From contig NZ_JAMOFV010000006.1 of NCBI RefSeq assembly GCF_023656515.1, forward strand, positions 2,209,243-2,273,242: a stretch of DNA of 64,000 bases, in the 5' to 3' direction. A program made the position numbers and the translations under genes. The DNA comes from Clostridium swellfunianum (GTDB taxonomy: Bacteria > Bacillota > Clostridia > Clostridiales > Clostridiaceae). Under the pieces are notes generated by a model that saw nothing but the letters and a program-made list of their open reading frames with translations, did no database searches and had not been told where the DNA came from. Shown here one piece after another: positions 57,617 through 64,000 of this stretch; positions within the stretch are counted from its first letter, which is position 1; every line of letters starts with the position of its first letter.

Positions 57617-57645
57617 AACATACCATTATGATTGTTTTTTGTCAA
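57617..57645 (-). promoter_or_regulatory. Sigma-A promoter of the hrcA operon
   Basis: Minus-strand -35 TTGACA (57640-57645) and -10 TATGTT (57617-57622) with 17-bp spacing. The start would be near 57610, just before CIRCE. Confidence 0.8.
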
Positions 57646-57733
57646 TTTAGCATATAGCCTATAAATAAATCCTATTAGCTCAATATATTTTTTTAGATTG
57701 TGTTTACTCTGATTTTCTCTTCATTACTCGCTC

Positions 57734-58858
57734 TTACAATATAAATTCACACATAACCTGATTTGAAAGCTGTATGCCTTCCTTAGACAAGTACAATCTT
57801 CCCTTTTCTCTTATCAGTAATTTATTGTTTGTAAATTTATTGATAACTTTATTGTATATATACTCTATTGGTACACTAAATCTTTCTTCAAATTCTTTTT
57901 CACTTATACCTTTAAGCTTTCTAAGCCCCATGAACATAAACTCTTCCATATCATCTTCTGTGGAATTTTTATGTTCTTCTATACAAGCATTATTCTTTTC
58001 TTCCATCATATAAATATATTTTTCTATACTGTCAGTATTTCTATACCTTATACTGTTTAGATAAGAGCTTGCTCCTGAACCGCAGCCATAATAGTCTTCC
58101 AAATTCCAATAAATCATATTATGTCTGCACTCTAAGCCTTTTTTAGCAAAGTTCGAAATTTCATACTGCTCATAACCTTTGCTTTTTAAAAATTCAATTG
58201 CATACTCATACATCTGCCTTTCGCTTTCCTCTTCAGGCAGCAAAAGCTTTCCCTTTGAATTCATTTTATAAAATGGTGTTCCCTCTTCAATTATAAGACT
58301 GTAGCAGGATATGTGCTCCACTCCTAGGTCAGCTACCTTTTCTAAAGTTTCCTTCCACTGCTCCACTGTTTGGTTTGGAAGCCCAAACATTAAATCTACA
58401 TTTATGTTTTTAAAACCCAATTCCCTTGCAGAATTATAAGCTTTAAGAAACTGCTCTAAATTATGTACCCTGTCTAAAGCCTTAAGTAGAGTATCCTGAG
58501 AGGCTTGAAGACCAATGCTCAATCTGTTTACTCCCATCTCTTTAAAAAGCTGAAGCTTTTCTATGCTGAAGCTCTCTGGATTGCCTTCTGCAGTAAACTC
58601 CAAATCTTTAGATTTATCAAGTTTATCCATAGAGTTTTTCAAAAGCTTTAGTGCCTCTAAAGACAAATAGGTGGGAGTTCCCCCACCTATAAATATAGTG
58701 TCTATTTTTTTGTCCACTCTATAATCTATTTCCTCGCACAAAGCTTTTGTATAGTCCAGCATCAGGCTTTCCTTGCCTGCAAAGGATGGGAAATCACAGT
58801 AGGCGCACTTTCTTTTGCAAAAGGGTATATGTATATATAGTGCTGTATTTTTATCCAT
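57734..58858 (-). CDS. hemW: HemW-like radical SAM protein (heme chaperone)
   Basis: 374-residue HemN/HemW family protein. Radical SAM cysteines C14, C18 and C21 (CKRKCAYC) lie immediately after the N-terminus, GGGTPTYL follows, and a C-terminal HemN-type domain is present. The missing N-terminal extension and CxxxCxxC-type start distinguish it from true HemN; the family binds and transfers heme. Located between lepA and hrcA as in Firmicutes. Confidence 0.92.
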   Translation of the reverse strand: MDKNTALYIHIPFCKRKCAYCDFPSFAGKESLMLDYTKALCEEIDYRVDKKIDTIFIGGGTPTYLSLEALKLLKNSMDKLDKSKDLEFTAEGNPESFSIEKLQLFKEMGVNRLSIGLQASQDTLLKALDRVHNLEQFLKAYNSARELGFKNINVDLMFGLPNQTVEQWKETLEKVADLGVEHISCYSLIIEEGTPFYKMNSKGKLLLPEEESERQMYEYAIEFLKSKGYEQYEISNFAKKGLECRHNMIYWNLEDYYGCGSGASSYLNSIRYRNTDSIEKYIYMMEEKNNACIEEHKNSTEDDMEEFMFMGLRKLKGISEKEFEERFSVPIEYIYNKVINKFTNNKLLIREKGRLYLSKEGIQLSNQVMCEFIL

Positions 58859-58861
58859 ACT

Positions 58862-58949
58862 GTTTTCCTCACAATTAAAAATTTAAAAATATAAAAAGTT
58901 AACAATTTTAAAATTTAAGAAGTTAAAAAGTTAAGAATTAAACAATTTA
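58862..58949. repeat. Low-complexity AT repeats between lepA and hemW
   Basis: About 85 bp made almost wholly of A and T, with the heptamer AAGTTAA recurring three times (as AAAAAGTTAA and GAAGTTAA variants) among ATTTAAAA tracts. No gene or clear hairpin. It may be an eroded simple repeat. Confidence 0.5.
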
Positions 58950-60755
58950 CTAGTCAACCTTTAATACTGACATGAAAGCCTCCTGTGGAACTTCCACGGA
59001 ACCAACCTGTCTCATTCTCTTCTTTCCTTCCTTCTGCTTTTCAAGAAGCTTCTTCTTTCTTGAAATATCTCCACCGTAGCACTTTGCAAGAACGTCTTTT
59101 CTAAGCGCTTTAACAGTTTCTCTTGCTATAACCTTAGCCCCAATAGCAGCCTGTATAGGAATTTCAAACTGCTGTCTTGGTATTATTTCCTTAAGCTTTT
59201 CAGCCATGTTTCTTCCCTTTGAATAAGCTCTTTCTTCAGGAACAATCATAGACAAAGCATCTACTATGTCTCCATTTAGAAGAATATCCAGCTTAACAAG
59301 CTTGCTTCTTTGGTAACCTATTAACTCGTAATCCAGTGAAGCATAACCTCTTGTTTTTGATTTAAGCGCATCAAAGAAATCATAGATTATTTCATTTAAT
59401 GGTATCTCGTAATGAAGTACTGCTCTAGTAGCCTCCATGTACTGCATATCCTTAAACACGCCTCTTCTGTTTTGACAAAGCTCCATTACAGCTCCAACAT
59501 AATCTGTAGGAGTTATTATGGAAGCCTTAACAATAGGCTCCTCCATATAATCTATCTTTGAAGGCTCAGGCATGTTTGTAGGATTTGTAAGCTCAATTGT
59601 TTCCCCATCTGTACCTGTTATTTTATATATAACAGATGGAGCGGTTGTAATTATGTCTAAATTAAATTCTCTCTCAATTCTTTCCTGGATAACTTCCATG
59701 TGTAGGAGTCCCAAGAAGCCGCATCTAAAACCAAAACCTAAGGCTATAGAGGTTTCAGGCTCAAAATTAAGAGCAGCATCATTAAGCTGAAGCTTTTCAA
59801 GAGCTTCTCTAAGCTCTACGTAATCCGCACCGTCTACTGGATAAATACCGCTGAATACCATAGGTACTGCTGGTCTGTAGCCTTCTAGAGCTTCTGCTGC
59901 AGGTCTGTCTGCCTCTGTTATGGTATCTCCAACTCTAGCATCCCTTACATTTTTTATTGAAGCTGCCAAATATCCAACATCTCCAGCTCTAAGCTCATTA
60001 ATAGGAATCATCTGAGGAACAAACACCCCTACCTCTGTAGCTTCATAAGCCTTGCCGCTTATCATAAGCTTAATCCTAGTTCCAGCCTTCACTGTACCTT
60101 CCATAACTCTTATATGGCAAACAACACCCTTATAGGAATCATAATAGGAGTCAAAAATCAGTGCTTTTAAAGGAGCTTCTTCATCTCCCTCTGGTGCAGG
60201 AACCTTCTCTACTACAGCTTCTAATACATCCTGAATGTTTAAGCCTGACTTTGCTGATATCATAGGCGCTTCATGAGCTTCTATTCCTATAACGTCCTCA
60301 ATTTCCTGCTTTACTTCATCAGGTCTTGCACTTGCAAGGTCTATTTTATTTATTACAGGTACAATATCAAGATTGTGGTCTACTGCCAGGTAACAGTTAG
60401 CCAAAGTCTGAGCCTGAATACCCTGAGTTGCATCCACAACAAGTATAGCACCCTCACAGGCAGCCAAGCTTCTTGAAACCTCATAATTAAAATCTACGTG
60501 TCCTGGAGTATCTATAAGATTAAGAATGTATTCCTCGCCATTTTCTCTCTTATACACAAGTCTTGCAGCCTGTGCTTTTATAGTTATTCCTCTTTCTCTT
60601 TCAAGCTCCATGTTGTCAAGAACTTGCTCTTCCATCTCTCTTTGGGTTAAAGTTCCTGTTCTTTCAAGTAATCTGTCGGCAAGAGTAGACTTTCCGTGAT
60701 CTATGTGTGCAATAATTGAAAAATTTCTTATATGTTTTTGCCTATCCGTCTGCAT
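58950..60755 (-). CDS. lepA: Elongation factor 4 (LepA)
   Basis: 601-residue translational GTPase. G1 AHIDHGKST, effector [10 protein letters not shown]3 DTPGHVDF, G4 NKID, domains III and V of EF-G type, and the LepA-specific C-terminal domain ending [20 protein letters not shown]. Length is standard. GGGGG precedes the ATG. Confidence 0.96.
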   Translation of the reverse strand: MQTDRQKHIRNFSIIAHIDHGKSTLADRLLERTGTLTQREMEEQVLDNMELERERGITIKAQAARLVYKRENGEEYILNLIDTPGHVDFNYEVSRSLAACEGAILVVDATQGIQAQTLANCYLAVDHNLDIVPVINKIDLASARPDEVKQEIEDVIGIEAHEAPMISAKSGLNIQDVLEAVVEKVPAPEGDEEAPLKALIFDSYYDSYKGVVCHIRVMEGTVKAGTRIKLMISGKAYEATEVGVFVPQMIPINELRAGDVGYLAASIKNVRDARVGDTITEADRPAAEALEGYRPAVPMVFSGIYPVDGADYVELREALEKLQLNDAALNFEPETSIALGFGFRCGFLGLLHMEVIQERIEREFNLDIITTAPSVIYKITGTDGETIELTNPTNMPEPSKIDYMEEPIVKASIITPTDYVGAVMELCQNRRGVFKDMQYMEATRAVLHYEIPLNEIIYDFFDALKSKTRGYASLDYELIGYQRSKLVKLDILLNGDIVDALSMIVPEERAYSKGRNMAEKLKEIIPRQQFEIPIQAAIGAKVIARETVKALRKDVLAKCYGGDISRKKKLLEKQKEGKKRMRQVGSVEVPQEAFMSVLKVD

Positions 60756-60827
60756 AACTTTTACCCCCGATATATAATAAATCAGAATAGATTATACCAC
60801 AACAATCTCATAACCTGTCAATAAATA

Positions 60828-61058
60828 CTATAATTCCTTAATAAAATTCTTTAAATTTGAAAAAAACTTATCGTTAATATAAATAATATAATTTCCTATG
60901 TCTATAGTAACATCAAAGGGTTTAGATGTATAGTAAACCTTAACGGCAGACTTTTCCTTTACGTATGGGGTTATCTCATTGGCGACCTTAACAAAACCGC
61001 AGGCTAAGATAGCCAAAAACAGTATAAATATTGTTAAGTGACCTAGTTTTCTACGCAT
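60828..61058 (-). CDS. Small membrane-anchored protein, unknown
   Basis: 76-residue protein starting MRRKLGHLTIF: a basic start, one membrane or signal segment (about residues 7-25, LTIFILFLAILACGF), then a short external part (VKVYYTSKPFDVTIDIGNYIIYIN). AGGAGG lies 9 bp before the ATG at 61058. It occupies the gap between gpr and lepA, where spoIIP lies in many clostridia, but shows no SpoIIP catalytic motif. I do not recognise it. Confidence 0.6.
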   Translation of the reverse strand: MRRKLGHLTIFILFLAILACGFVKVANEITPYVKEKSAVKVYYTSKPFDVTIDIGNYIIYINDKFFSNLKNFIKEL

Positions 61059-61130
61059 AAAAAAGCACCTCCTCATTTTAAGGATGTACTTTTTTATGTT
61101 TTTTATTCAATTATTACCATATATTCTATG

Positions 61131-62105
61131 TTAGTTCATATACCTGTTTATATCTTCAAGTCCTAGAGCTGGCTGAAGAGCTATGTTAATACCATTTGCT
61201 ATTACCTTAGACAAAGAATCAACAACTAAATCCACTTCCTTTGGAGTTACCATCAGGTTCCCTATATATGGATTTAAGATTTCCTCAATCATCCTCTGCT
61301 TTTCACTTTTGTCTATGGACTTAAGCATATTGTAGAAGTCTCCACCTCTTGTAGCCTGCTTAACCATTTCATCTATAGCCAAGTCAATAGTATCATTTGC
61401 CATAGTTGCAGCATCTACAACAGTCGGAACTCCTATAGCTATTACAGGAATGCCCAAGGTTTTTTCGCTTATCTCCATTCTTCTGTTGCCTACTCCTGAA
61501 CCTGGAGATATTCCTGTATCTCCTATTTGTATTGTTCTGTTAACTCTTTCCATTTTTCTTGAAGCAAGAGCATCTATACATATTATAAGATTAGGTTTAA
61601 TTTTTTCCACTACGCCTTTAATTATTTCTCCAGTTTCAATACCTGTTGTTCCAAGAACTCCTGGAGATATTCCAGCTACAGGCCTTATATCTTCATCTAT
61701 GCTGTCAGGAACAAGCTCCTTTAAATGCCTTGTTATCATAAGCTTTGAGATAACCTTTGGTCCTAAAGCATCTGGGGTAATATTTGAGTTTCCAAGCCCT
61801 ACTACTAATGCAGTCATGCTTTTTTGAAGCTTTACCATAGGCGTTAAAACCTTTGCCATGGCCTCGCTTACTTCGTCCATAGTATCTCCATCGTAGTGTG
61901 TAACCTGTGGAATATCTATGGTTACATAAGTGCCTATAGGTTTGCCCATCGCCCTTTCTGCAACCTCGTCAGTAATTCTGACCTTGGAGATTCTAACGTC
62001 TCCTTCTTCATATTCTTCAACCTTTACTCCTTGAATTTTACCGTTGCTCTCTTTTTGATATATTTCCTTTGCTTCTATAGCTAAGTCAGTTCTTACATTT
62101 CTCAT
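61131..62105 (-). CDS. gpr: Spore germination protease GPR
   Basis: 324-residue aspartic-type endoprotease that degrades small acid-soluble spore proteins at germination. It starts MRNVRTDLAIEA; the RTDLA processing site is close to the N-terminus, so the propeptide is only about five residues. Later motifs GLGNSNITPDALGP, PGVLGTTGIET and GSGVGNRR are conserved. Probably forespore-specific; I could not identify a confident sigma-G promoter. Confidence 0.95.
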   Translation of the reverse strand: MRNVRTDLAIEAKEIYQKESNGKIQGVKVEEYEEGDVRISKVRITDEVAERAMGKPIGTYVTIDIPQVTHYDGDTMDEVSEAMAKVLTPMVKLQKSMTALVVGLGNSNITPDALGPKVISKLMITRHLKELVPDSIDEDIRPVAGISPGVLGTTGIETGEIIKGVVEKIKPNLIICIDALASRKMERVNRTIQIGDTGISPGSGVGNRRMEISEKTLGIPVIAIGVPTVVDAATMANDTIDLAIDEMVKQATRGGDFYNMLKSIDKSEKQRMIEEILNPYIGNLMVTPKEVDLVVDSLSKVIANGINIALQPALGLEDINRYMN

Positions 62106-62262
62106 TAGAGCATTTCACTCCTTTATCAGTTCTTTGAAAATAGTTTTTCCACTAAAGCACATACTATACAGACAGGATTTGAGTTATAATATAAATAGCT
62201 ATTATTTTTAAGGTAATAAATGCAAAATAGTCTACTATTAGCACTATTTTTGCAAATTCTAC

Positions 62263-62291
62263 TTGAAGTGCCTAAAAATTAGTGCTATAAT
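62263..62291 (+). promoter_or_regulatory. Sigma-A promoter of rpsT
   Basis: -35 TTGAAG (62263-62268) and -10 TATAAT (62286-62291), spacing 17 bp. Transcription would start near 62298, giving a leader of about 75 nt before the rpsT ATG. Confidence 0.75.
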
Positions 62292-62310
62292 AACCTTTGT
62301 TAATATAGAA

Positions 62311-62360
62311 CTCGAACGCAGATTTCCCCAAACTGCTGAGACCCTATAATATTATAAGGG
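62311..62360 (+). promoter_or_regulatory. Structured rpsT leader (two hairpins, candidate autoregulatory element)
   Basis: First hairpin (62311-62340): CTC/GAG outer pairing and GCAG/CTGC inner stem around a loop containing CCCC. Second hairpin (62342-62360): CCCTATA pairing with TATAAGGG with one bulge, so that the first part of the AAGGGGGTG ribosome binding site is in the stem. The CCCC loop could also pair with that GGGG. Candidate S20 autoregulation; not demonstrated. Confidence 0.45.
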
Positions 62361-62371
62361 GGTGAAAAACC

Positions 62372-62638
62372 ATGGCAAACATAAAGTCAGCACAAAAGAG
62401 AATAAAAGTTACACTAGTAAAGACTCTTAGAAACAAAATGATAAAGTCATCACTTAAGACTACAATAAAGAAGTTTGAAGCTGCTCTTGCAGGCAAAAAC
62501 GCTGAAGAAGCTAAAGTAGCATACGTTAACGTTGTTAAGCAACTTGATATGGCTGCTTCTAAAGGAGTTATCCACAAGAATATGGCTTCAAGAAAGAAGT
62601 CAAGACTTGCTGTAAAATTAAATGCGCTAAACGCATAA
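62372..62638 (+). CDS. rpsT: 30S ribosomal protein S20
   Basis: 88-residue helical protein binding 16S rRNA early in assembly. Begins [22 protein letters not shown] and ends [19 protein letters not shown], the family form. AAGGGGGTG precedes the ATG. One of only four plus-strand genes; it lies divergently from gpr and convergent with holA, the usual clostridial layout. Confidence 0.96.
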   Translation: MANIKSAQKRIKVTLVKTLRNKMIKSSLKTTIKKFEAALAGKNAEEAKVAYVNVVKQLDMAASKGVIHKNMASRKKSRLAVKLNALNA

Positions 62639-62643
62639 TAAAT

Positions 62644-62666
62644 AAACCGGTTATAAAAACCGGTTT
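62644..62666 (+). terminator. Terminator of rpsT
   Basis: Stem AAACCGGTT/AACCGGTTT with a 5-nt loop followed by TTTATTTTTTT, 5 bp after the rpsT stop. Confidence 0.88.
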
Positions 62667-62762
62667 TTTATTTTTTTGTTGATATATTTAATAAGAGCGT
62701 TAAGCAACTCAGGTTCTATGATACCTAGGAATATTATCACTGTTTCAAACCTAGCTTATATT

Positions 62763-63785
62763 TTATGCAGTTATTGTATTTAATATTAATAGCTCCATTT
62801 CTGTTTTGCTGTTTACTGAAGAGCTTTTTAGGGCTTCTTCGGTGTTTAGACAGTACTGAACGGCTTTTTTTATGCCTTTCATGGTAAATTTTCTGCTTTG
62901 GGCTATCATTTTCTCGCAGATATATGGGTTAAGCTTGAGTTCTTTTGCCAAGGCATCCTTGTTCTTGCCTTCTTCAAGACCGTATTTAAGCTGAAGTATA
63001 AGGTTGAACTGTCTTTCTACCATATATAGAATATATGGTACCTTCTCTCCTTTGAAGATAAGCTCATTTAGAATATCTATAGCCTTTTCCACCTTCTTTT
63101 GAGATATGGTGTCTACTAAATTAAAAATGTCGTTGTCGCTTTTTTGAGGAAGCATAAGCAGTATGTCTTCTTTGGTTATTTCTCTGTCGTAGGCATAGGT
63201 ACATAGCTTTTCAACTTCATTTTGAACTATGTGCATATTGTTTTCAAGATTGTCGCAAAAAAGCTTTAGTTCAATCTTTCCTATGTTTTTTCCCTTTTCC
63301 TCAAACATGGATTTTACCTTTTTTTCAAGATTAAATCCTTTTAGCTTGTCAAATTTAACTACGCAAGCCTTTTTCTCAAGCTTTTTTATTTTGCTGCTTG
63401 GCTTTTCTCTATCATTTTCAAATACATGATACATTATAAAAATGCAGTGGCTTGCAGGGTTTTCAATATACTTTGAAACAGCTGCATACTTCTTTGCCGA
63501 ATCTCTGTCCTCTCCCTCACCTAAAAAGGTTGCTCTAAATACCACAACCACCTTTTTCTCATCCATAAAAGGTATAGTTTCACAGGCATTTACTACAGCC
63601 TCCATGTCGGCGGTGAGACCGTCAAACTGCATATAATTTAAATCTGCAAAAGCTCCCTGAAGCACCTTGCCGTGAATAGCCTTCACCTTTTCCTTCATCA
63701 AAGCTTCATCTGCACCGCAGAATACATAGCAATTATCAAATTTAGAGCTTTTAATTTTTTCTTCAAGTTCAATATATTCTATCAA
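62763..63785 (-). CDS. holA: DNA polymerase III delta subunit
   Basis: 340-residue clamp-loader subunit. AAA+-like fold with an early FDGLTADMEAVVNACETIPFMDEKKVVVV segment, the LNELIFKGEKVPYILYMVERQF region and a C-terminal helical collar (YICEKMIAQSRKFTMKGI). Starts at TTG 63785 with GGGGGAG about 5 bp upstream. Adjacent to rpsT as is usual in Firmicutes. Confidence 0.93.
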   Translation of the reverse strand: MIEYIELEEKIKSSKFDNCYVFCGADEALMKEKVKAIHGKVLQGAFADLNYMQFDGLTADMEAVVNACETIPFMDEKKVVVVFRATFLGEGEDRDSAKKYAAVSKYIENPASHCIFIMYHVFENDREKPSSKIKKLEKKACVVKFDKLKGFNLEKKVKSMFEEKGKNIGKIELKLFCDNLENNMHIVQNEVEKLCTYAYDREITKEDILLMLPQKSDNDIFNLVDTISQKKVEKAIDILNELIFKGEKVPYILYMVERQFNLILQLKYGLEEGKNKDALAKELKLNPYICEKMIAQSRKFTMKGIKKAVQYCLNTEEALKSSSVNSKTEMELLILNTITA

Positions 63786-63803
63786 CTGGGCTCCCCCTTG
63801 CTT

Positions 63804-64000
63804 TTAATCCTTATGTAAGGCATAAACCTTAGTAAAAACTACAGTGTAGCTATCCTTAGGAATTTTATTTGTAAGTTTGCCCTTGAAAGGATAATACTCC
63901 TGCTTGGGCATTTTTATTATATCATATTTTTTCAAATCCATATCCATAAAATTCTCTGTATTTCTGGTTAAAACAGTTTTTCTATTATGCCCAACAACCT
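63804..64000 (-). CDS. C-terminal fragment of an unidentified protein (partial)
   Basis: The last 65 codons of a minus-strand gene whose start lies beyond the window. It ends ...DSYTVVFTKVYALHKD and contains KQEYYPFKGKLTNKIPK. No family is recognisable from this much. It lies 18 bp before the holA start, which suggests they are co-transcribed. Confidence 0.75.
   Translation of the reverse strand, partial: VVGHNRKTVLTRNTENFMDMDLKKYDIIKMPKQEYYPFKGKLTNKIPKDSYTVVFTKVYALHKD

Noticed and set aside
62106-62200. A possible forespore (sigma-G) promoter before gpr.
   Set aside because: A TGTATA-like box and an AACTATT box occur, but the second does not fit CATnnTA and the spacing is uncertain, so I did not list it.

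Overview
The window looks like a chromosomal segment of a Clostridium sensu stricto or close relative: a low-GC, anaerobic, spore-forming Firmicute that ferments amino acids. The basis is very AT-rich intergenic DNA, strong AGGAGG-type ribosome binding sites with several TTG starts, sporulation genes (gpr, yqfC/yqfD, a bofC-like gene, a cotS-like gene), a SCIFF peptide with its maturase, and the oxidative ornithine (Stickland) pathway. I read 64 protein genes, two of them cut by the window ends, plus the RNase P RNA. Sixty of the 64 protein genes lie on the minus strand, as expected for one replichore arm. I saw no tRNA, rRNA, CRISPR array, prophage or insertion sequence.

Region 1 (1-9434) is the accessory part. 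An operon reading ord-ortA-ortB-oraS-oraE-or4-orr encodes conversion of ornithine to acetyl-CoA and alanine. It is preceded by a gene for a PAS/AAA+/Fis sigma-54 activator. The 320 bp between them holds a -24/-12 promoter with correct spacing and, 200-270 bp upstream, two palindromes sharing the half-site TGCAAA. This suggests a dedicated inducible sigma-54 control circuit for ornithine fermentation. glyA lies just upstream of the activator gene, 18 bp away.

Region 2 (10.9-12.4 kb) holds a split ThrE-type amino-acid exporter pair on the plus strand, converging on a CsoR/CstR-like repressor.

Region 3 (12.4-32.5 kb) is the conserved Firmicute block aspS-hemZ-MBL hydrolase-dtd-rel-apt-secF-secD, then scfB/scfA (SCIFF), a TIGR04086-like membrane protein, yajC-tgt-queA-ruvB-ruvA, a bofC-like gene, a Bfd-like Fe-S protein, rnpB, a nif3-like gene and trmK.

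Region 4 (31.6-40.3 kb) is a PH-like membrane protein gene, rpoD-dnaG, a divergent cotS-like gene, ppdK and its likely CcpN-type regulator.

Region 5 (40.6-57.7 kb) is the heat-shock and ribosome-maturation run hrcA-grpE-dnaK-dnaJ-prmA-rsmE-mtaB-hinT-rpsU-yqeY-yqfC-yqfD-pgpH-ybeY-dgkA/PAP2-cdd-era-recO plus a DUF4342-like gene, led by a CIRCE operator. Region 6 (57.7-64 kb) is hemW-lepA, a small membrane protein gene, gpr, rpsT (plus strand), holA and a truncated gene.

Most of this is standard. The least explained items are the ornithine control region, the or4 protein, the bofC start hairpin, the rpsT leader, a CTG start for recO, a 45-bp tandem repeat before the MBL hydrolase gene, and several small or membrane proteins of unknown function.
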